Source: Aquibacillus saliphilus
GTDB taxonomy: Bacteria > Bacillota > Bacilli > Bacillales > Amphibacillaceae
Assembly: GCF_020404745.1 (NCBI RefSeq)
Contig: NZ_JAIZAP010000003.1
Location: 172,188-236,187, forward strand
Direction: 5' to 3'
Length of the DNA: 64,000 nucleotides
Positions 17,653-27,085 of this stretch are shown here, in pieces (position 1 is the first letter of the stretch; every line of letters begins with the position of its first letter). The position numbers and the translations under genes were made by a program. The notes below the pieces were generated by a model. That model saw only the letters and a list, made by a program, of their open reading frames with translations. It had not been told where the DNA came from and searched no databases.

Positions 17653-19591
17653 TTTGGTATATCCTCCGATCAGGTATTATCACTGAAATCGTTGTTCCTT
17701 CTCCTAGTGAACTTTCAATTTGTAATCCCTTCCCGAATAAACGATGCATACGATTTTGAATATTTTGCAATCCAATTCCATCCTCATTGGAAAATGTTTG
17801 ATCTAATATATCTCGTAACTTTTCATTAGTCATTCCTACTCCATCATCACTCACCTTGATAAGATGACCTTGTGTTAATTTCGTAATACGAATGGAAACT
17901 GTACCCCCTTCTTTTTTCATATTTACACCGTGCCTAACCGCGTTTTCGACTAATGGTTGAATTAATAACGGCGGTACAACAAAATCTATATCATCTTCCA
18001 ACTGAACATCGACCTTTATTCGTTCCTCAAAACGAGCTTTTTCAATAGCAAGATAGGAATAGATGAAACCTAATTCATCTCTGATACTGATCCATTTCTC
18101 TTTATTATAAAAATCAAATTTCGCACGCAAATAATCACTCAAGGATAACACTAGCTCATATGCTTGATCTGAACGATGTAATATCATAGATGAAATTACA
18201 TTTAAAGCATTAAACAAAAAATGCGGTTTAATTTGAGCTTGTAAAAACGCTAATTCATTTTCTCGAACCTGATTAGACTTCTCTGTTAATACTTCTAAAG
18301 TGCGAAGTAATTCTTTGGAGAGTTCTTCACTTTTTTTGTAGTACAGCGTATATCGATAGATTAGTAGCGAGGCTATTGCGAGGCTAAAAATCGCCATACA
18401 CCAAAAAGCGATTACCATATCTGCTTTTATGCCAAAACTATAGAGCATAACATCAAACCAAAATAAAAACACAGCAAATATCGCAACAATAAGCGTAACA
18501 TGCTCAATTTGTTCCATCCCCTTATCTGGTTTTTTAAAGAACATAAGGAAGACTTTTATCCAAATCGATAAAAACATAGCTACGACAAATAACAAATAAA
18601 AATTTAATGAGCTCAAATAAAGATTTAACGGTAAAGTTAATACAAAAATAATGAAAAAACCAAAGATGGCAGAAAGAATAGATTTCATTCGGTTCGACAG
18701 AAAAGCATCATTAATTTTATTAACAACATTTAATGCAAATATGACTGATAAAGCATTAAGGATATGGCCAAATCGGAAGGTTGAGTTCAATGTGAGGTCT
18801 GGAAACATAACAGTAATAATACGTTCACTATACATACTCCCCATCGCACCAAAGCATAAGCAACTTAGCGCTAACACAAAAGTTGCGGGTTCCATCATAC
18901 GGTAGTACCTGCTTGTAAAGAACAAAATAAGATAAAATATACCAACCATAAACACTACTAATATCATAGCAAATTCAAACATAATAGTTTGTTGCTGATG
19001 GCTTACTAATTTTTGCTGCAAACCAAATAGAAGTGGTTTAGCAATACCACCAACAATATATTCATGATTGGATGCATGGACAATAATTTCAGCCGTTTTA
19101 GTATCCATTTCAAAATAAATAATTTCCGAATTATTTCCTGGCACACTATCTTCAAAAGATTTTGAAACATGCCCATCCTCTAAAACTACTTCTCCATTTA
19201 TGTAGACTTTACTCGCATTACGAATATTTGATTTTTTAAAACCGAAATATACTTCATCAGGAATTTCATTTATTACCATTCGGTAAGTCGCAAAACCTTT
19301 ATCTTCATACTGATTACCATGAAAATCTCGACTCCAATTTCCTGGAACAAGTGTATAATCTATATTTTCATTTTGTTTCTCAAAATCTTCAGGTCTTAAC
19401 AATTCTTCCCAGTAAAACTCCCATTCTCCATTCAGTTCAATAAGACCATTCTCAAAAAAGTGCGTTTGCGAAAGGTTAACCTCTCCTTTTTTGACTACAG
19501 TATCTTCATGTAAAACAGTCCAATAATAAGCGACCAAACCAATAATTAAAACAATCGTGACCAATATAAATAGTTTCTTTGTCCAACTCAA
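17627..19591 (-). CDS. Sensor histidine kinase, 7TM receptor type with LytS-like kinase core
   Basis: 654 residues. Membrane helix at 7-25; an extracytoplasmic jelly-roll-like sensor at about 35-190 with LNGEWEFYWEELL and VYINGEVV, as in proteins with 7TM-DISM membrane cores; about seven helices at 203-412; then a kinase of the LytS/YehU class with FLQAQIKPHFLFNALNVISS (phospho-accepting His457), the N box QPLVENAVRHGV and the G boxes DDGVGM and GIGLQNI. Carbohydrate or another small extracellular ligand is the usual suggestion for this sensor. The start is TTG at 19591, with GAGGAG seven bases upstream. Partner: the overlapping response-regulator gene. Confidence 0.9.
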   Translation of the reverse strand: MSWTKKLFILVTIVLIIGLVAYYWTVLHEDTVVKKGEVNLSQTHFFENGLIELNGEWEFYWEELLRPEDFEKQNENIDYTLVPGNWSRDFHGNQYEDKGFATYRMVINEIPDEVYFGFKKSNIRNASKVYINGEVVLEDGHVSKSFEDSVPGNNSEIIYFEMDTKTAEIIVHASNHEYIVGGIAKPLLFGLQQKLVSHQQQTIMFEFAMILVVFMVGIFYLILFFTSRYYRMMEPATFVLALSCLCFGAMGSMYSERIITVMFPDLTLNSTFRFGHILNALSVIFALNVVNKINDAFLSNRMKSILSAIFGFFIIFVLTLPLNLYLSSLNFYLLFVVAMFLSIWIKVFLMFFKKPDKGMEQIEHVTLIVAIFAVFLFWFDVMLYSFGIKADMVIAFWCMAIFSLAIASLLIYRYTLYYKKSEELSKELLRTLEVLTEKSNQVRENELAFLQAQIKPHFLFNALNVISSMILHRSDQAYELVLSLSDYLRAKFDFYNKEKWISIRDELGFIYSYLAIEKARFEERIKVDVQLEDDIDFVVPPLLIQPLVENAVRHGVNMKKEGGTVSIRITKLTQGHLIKVSDDGVGMTNEKLRDILDQTFSNEDGIGLQNIQNRMHRLFGKGLQIESSLGEGTTISVIIPDRRIYQNEITHDRR

Positions 19592-19934
19592 GTCACAACT
19601 CCTCTCTAGCGGGGCATATACTCTATCTATTAATAATAAGAATGTTCTCTTTATAGGTCTAACATTAATATTTTAAGTATATTTTAAAGAGTGAATAGGG
19701 TCAATATTGTTTATAGACAACTTATGTATCCGTTAAATAGAATTTTACATCGAGTCGAAATAATTTATTTGAATGAAACATGATTAACCATATCTGGGGA
19801 GAAAGCGCAGATATATCTCAACCTATTGGTCTGTGGAAGTACTGTGAGAGCTTATGTTAAAGGCATTCGTGAATTCTATCCAATTGAGTTGTGCTGGTCG
19901 GTCCAACAGATTAAAAAAATGCGACGATCATTAA
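19592..19934. other. Intergenic region, no gene seen
   Basis: 343 bp between the kinase start and the stop of the diguanylate cyclase gene. It contains AT-rich sequence suited to a kinase promoter but no clear -35/-10 pair, terminator or repeat. Confidence 0.4.
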
Positions 19935-21701
19935 TCATAAGAGCTTTTGGACAGCGACCAGGTTTCGACCCTTTTCTTTTGCATCATACAACGCTTTATC
20001 ACAGCGAGATAACAAGGATTTATGTGTATCACCTTCTATGTAAGTGGCTACGCCAAAACTGGCAGTTGTTTGGTCGACTTCATAAAAAGAATGGGCTTCA
20101 AGATGTTGCCTGAGACACTCAGCAAGCTCCAGTGCTTCAACTGTTTCTCTATTAGGGGAAATCACTAAAAATTCCTCTCCACCCCAGCGTCCGACCATGT
20201 CGGTTTTGCGAATATTTTCTTTTAAGAGGTTTGCTGTTTCCTTGAGTACCATATCACCAACTTGATGGCCAAACTGGTCATTGACAGCTTTGAAGTTATC
20301 CACATCTAGCAAAATAAGTGATAGAGGCGTTCCATTTGTCTTGGCCTCCTGTAGCTGTTTATCCAACTCAAAATCAAGACTCATTCGGTTTGAAATCTTT
20401 GTGAGGCGGTCTGTATTGGCGAGCTGTTCTAGCCTTTGTTTTGCTTCTTCGAGTTGTTTAGTCCGCTCCTGTACTTTTTCTTCTAGTTTGTTGTTCATTT
20501 CTTTTTTCATTAAGTTAATCTTATCACCAAGTGCTAATGAGAGAAAAACCGCTTCAAAGCAGGCAGCGATGGCAGGTAAATTTTCATAGAGACCCGGATG
20601 AAACGGAATCCACCCTAAAAAGCCGAAGCCTTGAATTAGCATCGACCCAAGCAATACCGTCCAACCGACCATATAGAAGCGAGCCATTTTGAAACCCTTC
20701 AATAGCATAGTTAAACCTGAGAACCAAAGAAAAGCTAACACGATTACGGTAAGAGAGGTAGTCACATTATTTACTGCTTCAAGGTTTGGCACGGTAAAAA
20801 CTGATAACAGCGCAAAAATGGTGAGCCATAAAAAGATGTTCAGCACACGGTTATGTTTCGGCAAATGTTTTTTTAGCTCTAGAAATTCTTTGCCAAATAA
20901 AATCATAAAGAAAGCCAGTAAATTGCAACTCATCGGCAATGTTCGAAACAGTAACCAGTCCGGAAAAACACGGCCAACAAGTTCAAGATCAAATGAATTC
21001 ATAGTAGCTTGGTACGCCAAAAAGCTGAGCATATATAACACATAGTAAAAATACGCTTTTTCTTTGAGAGAAAAAAACAAGAACAAATTATACAGCATGA
21101 GTGCCAACACAAAACCGTAAAATAACCCAATCGAAAACTTATACGTCATGACGCTTTCAAGAAAGCTTTTATTTGTATACAGAATAGAACTGAACATGAG
21201 TGGCAATTCACCGGAAAGCGCAATATACACATCTTGTACATCCGGCTCTTCAACAGTAAACAAGTTAGAGCGGTACCGGATTGGTTGGCTATCAAGCCCG
21301 GCAATGCCTCCTTCTTGAAAGGTGTAAGTGCCGTCTTCTTTGACAAAATACACATTGACGTGATCTTGTTTGTCAATGCCTTCTATCAAGTAGCCACTCG
21401 TGTTTCCTTGAATTAGTTCATTAAGTGGCAGCCGAAGCCAGATCGTATCAGTGGTATGCCAAAAAAAAGCATATTTTTGAGTGCTTGGTATAAAGTTTTG
21501 ATCATACGTCCCGTCAATCAGATCTTCAATCGTCACTTTATTCGAGGAATCGTGAAACACATCGAAGTGAGGGCCGAGAACGATACGGTTTTCTTCAGAA
21601 GATCCCTCGACTGATAGAGGTAACAGCAACAGTATCATGATACAGAAGACAGCACATAGGTGTATTTTATTTAGCTGGCACCATTTGTTGTACCGTATCA
21701 T
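19935..21701 (-). CDS. Diguanylate cyclase with extracellular 7TM-DISM sensor
   Basis: 588 residues. A signal or membrane helix at about 13-33 is followed by an extracytoplasmic 7TMR-DISMED2-type sensor (about 40-185; FFWHTTDTIWLRLPLN), seven membrane helices (about 190-390), a short coiled coil (NNKLEEKVQERTKQLEEAKQ) and a GGDEF domain. The active site is GGEEF at 507-511, and RKTD five residues before it is the product-inhibition I-site, so the enzyme should make cyclic di-GMP under feedback control. AAGAAGGGGATT precedes the ATG. It lies between the surface-protein two-component system and a processive glycosyltransferase gene, all on one strand, pointing to control of surface polysaccharide or adhesion. 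Confidence 0.92.
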   Translation of the reverse strand: MIRYNKWCQLNKIHLCAVFCIMILLLLPLSVEGSSEENRIVLGPHFDVFHDSSNKVTIEDLIDGTYDQNFIPSTQKYAFFWHTTDTIWLRLPLNELIQGNTSGYLIEGIDKQDHVNVYFVKEDGTYTFQEGGIAGLDSQPIRYRSNLFTVEEPDVQDVYIALSGELPLMFSSILYTNKSFLESVMTYKFSIGLFYGFVLALMLYNLFLFFSLKEKAYFYYVLYMLSFLAYQATMNSFDLELVGRVFPDWLLFRTLPMSCNLLAFFMILFGKEFLELKKHLPKHNRVLNIFLWLTIFALLSVFTVPNLEAVNNVTTSLTVIVLAFLWFSGLTMLLKGFKMARFYMVGWTVLLGSMLIQGFGFLGWIPFHPGLYENLPAIAACFEAVFLSLALGDKINLMKKEMNNKLEEKVQERTKQLEEAKQRLEQLANTDRLTKISNRMSLDFELDKQLQEAKTNGTPLSLILLDVDNFKAVNDQFGHQVGDMVLKETANLLKENIRKTDMVGRWGGEEFLVISPNRETVEALELAECLRQHLEAHSFYEVDQTTASFGVATYIEGDTHKSLLSRCDKALYDAKEKGRNLVAVQKLL

Positions 21702-21967
21702 TGTTAATCCCCTTCTTCCAAGTTTTCTACTACCCTTAATACTATAATTTCACTATATTGATTACAGTGCCTTTAAAAGTTCGCTAATAGAACTGTGAAA
21801 ATATTTGAGATGTTAATAATTCTCTATTCAATAATTTGGCCCTAAAATGGAAATAGCCTAACCCATGTTACATGGAAAGCACACTTTTGGTTGAATAAGA
21901 ACTGTTTCATAACTTAAGGAATATAGAAAAAATAAGGGTGCAAATAGTCCCCCTAAAAAATACTTAA

Positions 21968-23317
21968 TCACTTCCACTGCCTTTTTAATTTAAAAACTTC
22001 TTGTATATAACCGTACACGGACACAGGAGACATGATTATTTGATAACAAAGAATGAAAAAAATAAATCCCGCAAAATTTTTTCGGATTCGCAGTTTTAAA
22101 GGTTTATATACAAAATTTCTTTGATAGAAATAAAGAATGCTATAACTAACAAGTGTTAAGGGTAAAACCAGAAGTGTCATTGGACCAACAATCCAGTAAT
22201 AACCGAAAAAAGCCAATATAAGTCCTGGAATCCAACAAAGAGTATAGACGATGTCTAAATAAGGCATAAGTAAATTAATTCCGGTTAAATATTTAACATA
22301 AATTTGAGAGTGTTCCCAAGGCTTTATTTCCTTTAGCCCTTCTATCATGCCTCTTGCCCACCTTGCCCGTTGAGTAACGAAGTGTTTTAAGGAGCCAGGA
22401 ACTTCCGTAAAAGAAACAGCTAATGGTTCAAAATAAACTTTCCACTTTTTCTCAAGTAACCGCCACGTTAAAACAATATCTTCCCCTATGGCATCAGGCC
22501 AACCGCCGACTTCTTTCACACATTCTGTTTTATATAGACTATAAGCGCCTTGGGCAACTAAGGTTCCTTGGTAAAGGCCTTGAAGTCTTTTAATAGATGC
22601 AATTCCTAAGAAATAATCCCATTCCTGAACTTTTGTCCATAAATTATCTCTGCTGTTTTTCACAAGAACTGATCCGGCAACAGCGCAAACATCTTTTGGG
22701 CTAGATTTCATTCGTGATACAAGATAACGAATGGACGATGGATGAAGCAGAGTATCTGCATCAACCGTAATGACATAAGGAGTTGTAACAACCTTCAGTC
22801 CACGATTTAATGCATGGAATTTTCCAGGGGCGTTTTCATTAAGTAACTCAATTTTAATGTTTAATTCTTTATTGGCTTTTAATACTTCCTGAACAGTTTG
22901 ATCGGTTGAACAATTATTGATAACAAATACCTTTATTTTTCCCTTGTAGTCTTGTTCATTTATGTACTTTAAAGTCTGAAAAATTTTGTCTTCTTCGTTG
23001 TAAGCAGCAATAAGCATTGTAATCTCATCATTAGGAAATTCAGTTTTAAGAAGAGGCTGGCGATCTAAAATTAAGCTCATAAGTAAAAAGGCATTCATAT
23101 ATCCCGGAATGTATGAAATACCACCAATAATTAACAAGGCGATTGGAAACGATACAATATGCGAGAGATCTTTTAACCAAGGAAGAGCAAGATAAATAGA
23201 AAGACTCATCCATAACAAAGAAAATAGATGACTTATCAAAAACTTTATTTTCACTGGAATATAGTGTTTGTTATATTCATGACTTAATTGTGGTTCGGAA
23301 TTAAGTAAAGGATCCAT
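21968..23317 (-). CDS. Processive family-2 glycosyltransferase (poly-GlcNAc/hyaluronan-synthase type)
   Basis: 449 residues. N-terminal helices at about 26-45 and 52-85, a cytoplasmic GT2 domain and three C-terminal helices. Catalytic motifs: MLIAAYNEEDKI (start of the nucleotide-binding fold), DAD at 186-188, ED at 279-280 and QRARW at 316-320, the Q/RxxRW motif of processive synthases. It resembles PgaC/IcaA-type poly-N-acetylglucosamine synthases, but no IcaB/IcaD-like partner gene lies beside it, so the polymer is uncertain. AAAGG precedes the ATG at an extended spacing. The adjacent cyclic di-GMP synthase suggests second-messenger control, although no PilZ domain is seen in the protein. 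Confidence 0.88.
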   Translation of the reverse strand: MDPLLNSEPQLSHEYNKHYIPVKIKFLISHLFSLLWMSLSIYLALPWLKDLSHIVSFPIALLIIGGISYIPGYMNAFLLMSLILDRQPLLKTEFPNDEITMLIAAYNEEDKIFQTLKYINEQDYKGKIKVFVINNCSTDQTVQEVLKANKELNIKIELLNENAPGKFHALNRGLKVVTTPYVITVDADTLLHPSSIRYLVSRMKSSPKDVCAVAGSVLVKNSRDNLWTKVQEWDYFLGIASIKRLQGLYQGTLVAQGAYSLYKTECVKEVGGWPDAIGEDIVLTWRLLEKKWKVYFEPLAVSFTEVPGSLKHFVTQRARWARGMIEGLKEIKPWEHSQIYVKYLTGINLLMPYLDIVYTLCWIPGLILAFFGYYWIVGPMTLLVLPLTLVSYSILYFYQRNFVYKPLKLRIRKNFAGFIFFILCYQIIMSPVSVYGYIQEVFKLKRQWK

Positions 23318-23499
23318 AAGTTTTTTTACCTTTCTATTTAGTTATAGCATTAATATAGGTGTTACTAACTATGAAATATTACCACATATAAAGGTAAAAT
23401 AGTAATTAATTGTATATAAAATTTGTATTTTTTTAATAATTCTGCCTATTTATGACAAGAATCCCAAATATTCTGTGATGGAATTTCAGGATTAAATCC

Positions 23500-23693
23500 T
23501 GATTCACACCACATTCTTTACGCCATACGCATACATCACTACTTGCTGAGGCTGGTGTCTCACTCGAACAAATAATGGAACGACTTGGCCATTCGGATGA
23601 TCAGATTACGAAAATGTTTATCTCCATGTTACGAAAGAATTAAAGAAAGAGGCTTCTCAAAAGTTCGCTGAACTTATGAGAAGCCTCCGTTAA
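23500..23693 (+). pseudogene. Tyrosine integrase C-terminal remnant (copy 2)
   Basis: About 60 C-terminal codons of a phage/ICE integrase: TPHSLRHTHTSLLAEAG, VSLEQIMERLGHSDDQITK, then after a one-base deletion VYLHVTKELKKEASQKF and AELMRSLR. It keeps the R-H-T-H box, the GH box and the catalytic Tyr of the family; the rest of the gene is missing. The last part forms a near-perfect DNA palindrome (GAGGCTTCTCA and TGAGAAGCCTC). The remainder of 23318-23880 shows no gene. Confidence 0.8.
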
Positions 23694-23880
23694 CAACCTC
23701 TATATTAGCAAAATGTTAGCATCCAACAAAAAATCGATACAGGGGTTGTCTGTCTTATATTAATTTAGGAAATTTAATTAACTTTCTAGCATTTTTTTCC
23801 GTTTTTCTTCTTTATTCCTTCCATATAGCTCATTCTTGCAACAAGGGCTAATCTTATACTTATGCCACATCATCCAAACT

Positions 23881-25386
23881 CTATTCAATCTCCCATTTTA
23901 TCAATTTTTTAAAAATAGTCTTACCTTCAGAATGAATAACTACCCGCTCCCCTAGTTCTTTTGAAAAAAACAAAGAGGTAAATACTTGTTCACCATCGTT
24001 AACAAAAATTTCAATCGATGAAACATCTAATAAAATTGTTAAGGAAATTGGTTTAGATAAATCTATAAACTGGCTTCTAGTACAATCGTTAGCTGTTAAA
24101 TACTCAATTGCATAATCTGATTTTTTACGATCTAAGGTTAACTCATTGCGATTCTTATCAAAGGTCAATAGCAACCCTTCACGTTTACCTTTGAACAATT
24201 CGAAGGCAAGTTTATGACTATTTTGCATGTCAAATTGAATATCTATTCGCTGACTATTTCCATATAGACTTTTATCATCGTATTCTCCATCTAAGGAAAG
24301 ATTATAAAATTCAATTTTATTTTTTTGATAACCTTCAATTTTCTGATATGGTTTTTGAAAAAGCTCTCCATTTTTTAATGATAGTTCCCTAGGAATTGTC
24401 ATTGAACCATTCCACCCATGCCCTAACTCATGCAAAATGTACTTTTCATGCCACATATTCATCCAAGCAATTAGGACACGTTTACCCTCTTTTGTTAAAA
24501 GAGATTGTGGCGCGTAAAAATCAAATCCCTGGTCCAGTTCTTGCTCAAATTCTACAACAAACTCACCGGTATTATAATTAAGTAATCCGATTAAAGCCAT
24601 AGTAGTATGGATGTTTTTATTATGATTATCAACGCGATTTACTTCCTGAGGTGAAATTAGTAATACATGCTTTCCTTCCAGTTCAAAAAAATCTGGACAC
24701 TCCCATACTGTTCCATAATCCTTACCAAGTGTTAACTTATTTAAAAACTGCCAGTTCAATCCGTCTATTGAGGTATAGAATAACACATATCCTACATTCT
24801 TCTTACTGCTAGCACCAACCACCATATAGAATTTACTCTTGTACACCCAAATCTTTGGATCACGGAAATCCTCTATTCTAAATTCTAACGGGATCTGATT
24901 AGATGAAATTACAGGATTATGTTCATATTTATGATAAGTTAACCCATCTACAGACTTTGCTAGACACTGGACCTGTCTAATAAAGGAATTAGTTTCTTTA
25001 CCCTCAACAGTGGATGGTTTCTTTTTCAAGTCTGAGTCATATTTAGTATCAAGAAGTGAATCAATATGTCCCGTATAATATAACCAATGCTCTCTACCAA
25101 TTTGAATTCCTGACCCAGAAAAAACACCATTCTTGTCGTATTCCTCACCCGGTGTCAGAGCAATACCTTTAGGCTTCCATTTTATTAAATCTGTACTGAC
25201 TGCATGTGCCCAGTGCGCAGGTCCCCATTTCGTATCATATGGATAGTGCTGATAAAAAAGGTGATATTCATTATTAAAATAAGAAAATCCATTTGGATCA
25301 TTCATCCAACCACGTTCCGGCATGAGATGGTAATTATGTCTATATGTTTTTTTTATGGAATTATTATCAATTGTCATAATGTTCAA
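23881..25386 (-). CDS. Glycoside hydrolase family 32 beta-fructosidase (sucrose/levan type)
   Basis: 501 residues without signal peptide, so cytoplasmic. Motifs: GWMNDPNGF with nucleophile Asp30, FRDPKIWV with the transition-state Asp (about 175), WECPDFFEL with the acid/base Glu (about 229), and a C-terminal beta-sandwich. It hydrolyses terminal beta-fructosides such as sucrose, sucrose-6-phosphate, kestose or inulin/levan oligomers; the ABC importer in the locus brings in non-phosphorylated sugar, which favours free oligosaccharides. AAGGAG is placed well for the TTG at 25386 (6 bases), with an ATG three codons on. It ends the downstream sugar-gene run after the DUF3237 gene. Confidence 0.9.
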   Translation of the reverse strand: MNIMTIDNNSIKKTYRHNYHLMPERGWMNDPNGFSYFNNEYHLFYQHYPYDTKWGPAHWAHAVSTDLIKWKPKGIALTPGEEYDKNGVFSGSGIQIGREHWLYYTGHIDSLLDTKYDSDLKKKPSTVEGKETNSFIRQVQCLAKSVDGLTYHKYEHNPVISSNQIPLEFRIEDFRDPKIWVYKSKFYMVVGASSKKNVGYVLFYTSIDGLNWQFLNKLTLGKDYGTVWECPDFFELEGKHVLLISPQEVNRVDNHNKNIHTTMALIGLLNYNTGEFVVEFEQELDQGFDFYAPQSLLTKEGKRVLIAWMNMWHEKYILHELGHGWNGSMTIPRELSLKNGELFQKPYQKIEGYQKNKIEFYNLSLDGEYDDKSLYGNSQRIDIQFDMQNSHKLAFELFKGKREGLLLTFDKNRNELTLDRKKSDYAIEYLTANDCTRSQFIDLSKPISLTILLDVSSIEIFVNDGEQVFTSLFFSKELGERVVIHSEGKTIFKKLIKWEIE

Positions 25387-25650
25387 TCACTTCTCCTTTT
25401 TCTCGAATGGACTTCTACCTAAAACTCACCAATTAATAATATATGGTTACTATTTTTATGGTTGGATAGGCTCTCTATTTGTTAACAACGTTGATTTCAT
25501 TCTAATCTCATTGTTTGCATATAATATTTCAAAATGGTTTTTAAGTGAATTCATAGTTTTTCTTACGAAAGCAGACTGCCTAGCATTCTTATACTCCTAA
25601 TAGTTTTCCATATTAAAAAAATCCCGGTCAAAACTTCTACTAATCTATAA

Positions 25651-26124
25651 TTAAACTATTCTAAAGAAATGCAATTGCACACCCTTAGGATGAGGTTCTA
25701 ATGTACCAATAAACATATTAGTATTTAACCAACTATACTTTTCACCAGATACTTCAAAGCTAGGTGTAGTATATATATATACATCCTCTTCAGGAGTACC
25801 CATTTTGTCGTTCTTTTTTGTCAATGATTTAATATAACTTTTGCCTTGATTAATCACTGAGATAAGTGCTCCATCATTGGCTTGTAGTGTATATCTTGCC
25901 CAGACTTCACCAGTTCCATCAGACCTTGTTAGATTCCAATCCGCTCCTCCAGGTAACACAATTCCATTTACACCTGGCCCTTCGAATGTACCACCAATTA
26001 TCGGCACTACTCTGCGAACACCTGTATAAGTTTGGCCAATTTCTAATTCTTGATCACAATATACAATTAACTTCATTGCGAGTTCAGTTCTGAAATCCAA
26101 ATAATATCCACCCTTTTTATTCAA
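25651..26124 (-). CDS. DUF3237 family protein
   Basis: 157 residues (149 if translation begins at the TTG at 26100, which has GGGTGG seven bases upstream; the TTG at 26124 has only a crowded AGGA). The pattern IGGTFEGPGVNGIVLPGGADW, broken as IGGTFEGPGVNG and IVLPGGADW, with WARYTLQANDGALISV and the ending PKGVQLHFFRIV, is the DUF3237 fold, a small beta-barrel family of unknown function often found beside sugar or aromatic catabolism genes. It sits between an esterase gene and the GH32 gene on the same strand. No catalytic residues can be named. Confidence 0.8.
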   Translation of the reverse strand: MNKKGGYYLDFRTELAMKLIVYCDQELEIGQTYTGVRRVVPIIGGTFEGPGVNGIVLPGGADWNLTRSDGTGEVWARYTLQANDGALISVINQGKSYIKSLTKKNDKMGTPEEDVYIYTTPSFEVSGEKYSWLNTNMFIGTLEPHPKGVQLHFFRIV

Positions 26125-26155
26125 TTCCTATCTTTTTTTCATAATGTCTACAAAT

Positions 26156-26185
26156 AATGCCCATCTATCGGAATTGATGGGCATT
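26156..26185 (-). terminator. Hairpin after the esterase gene
   Basis: AATGCCCATC (26156-26165) and GATGGGCATT (26176-26185) form a perfect 10-bp stem. On the minus strand it lies between the esterase and DUF3237 genes; the following T-tract is weak, so it may attenuate rather than stop. Confidence 0.5.
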
Positions 26186-26226
26186 TGATTACTCTTAATT
26201 ATTTGTTCATGAATATTTTTATTCAT

Positions 26227-27030
26227 CTAATTTCGAACTGTTGGAATCGCCCATGATAATGCCTTTTCTATATACTCGTTCCAAAACTCCCATGAATGTT
26301 CTCCTGGTGATTCCAAATAAGAATGTTCTACTTTTTCTGACTGTAAAAAATCACGAAACTTATGATTAACATCTAACAAGAAATCTTCTGTACCACAAGC
26401 CAAATAGATACTAGGTATACACGTATTTGTATTTTTCAAATTATTTATCAATGCCTCAGGATCTTTATCACTCCCCTGAAGCTGCGTTAAATCACCAAAG
26501 ATACTTTTAAAATATTTATAATTGCCGACACCATCATCATAGTCGGTACTTGCATTATGTATTTTGTATGTAATAAGCGCTGAAGATAAAGCAATAATTC
26601 GACCAAAGTTATCGGCATATTTTAATCCATTGCGAATTGCACCATATCCACCCATAGAAAACCCACCAATAAATGTATCTTCTTTACGGTGTGATAATGG
26701 AAATAACTCTCGTGTATACTTTACAAGTTCATTTCCAACATACTCTCCGTATAACGCCCTTCTATCTTCATCATCGATATAAAAATGATTTTCTCCTGCA
26801 GGCATAAAGACTGCAACAAGATACTTGTCTGATAACTCTCGTATTTTGCTAAAGCTAATCCAATCAGTTAAACCCCCTGAATAACCATGTAACAAATACA
26901 GTGCTTTTAAAGGCTCTTGGTTATTTTTTTGTCTACCAGGTATCTCCATAGTATCTATTGGGATAATAGCATTAAATACTACTTCTCTTTGTAAGGCGTT
27001 TGAATGAAAATTAACCTGTAACATTGCCAT
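26227..27030 (-). CDS. Alpha/beta-hydrolase esterase (tributyrin-esterase/esterase-D type)
   Basis: 267 residues, no signal peptide. Motifs: YLLHGYSGGLTDW (oxyanion side), GGFSMGGYGAIRN with nucleophile Ser at about 126, an Asp in EDFLLDVN and His in SPGEHSWEFW. This is the PF00756 esterase family (S-formylglutathione hydrolase, feruloyl/acetyl esterases, lactococcal EstA). In this locus it probably removes acyl groups from imported sugar; with the two hydrolases at 35080 and 35926 it makes three esterase-type enzymes in one sugar cluster. It follows the broken Nif3-like gene. Confidence 0.85.
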   Translation of the reverse strand: MAMLQVNFHSNALQREVVFNAIIPIDTMEIPGRQKNNQEPLKALYLLHGYSGGLTDWISFSKIRELSDKYLVAVFMPAGENHFYIDDEDRRALYGEYVGNELVKYTRELFPLSHRKEDTFIGGFSMGGYGAIRNGLKYADNFGRIIALSSALITYKIHNASTDYDDGVGNYKYFKSIFGDLTQLQGSDKDPEALINNLKNTNTCIPSIYLACGTEDFLLDVNHKFRDFLQSEKVEHSYLESPGEHSWEFWNEYIEKALSWAIPTVRN

Positions 27031-27085
27031 TATGCTCTCTCCTTTTATAAGTCATAGCATTTATATTCTATGTTATAGCTTACTA

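Noticed and set aside
25478..25493. TGTTAACAACGTTGAT as a third LacI operator before the GH32 gene
   Set aside because: The centre differs from the TGTCAACCGGTTAACA sites and no promoter of the same build surrounds it.
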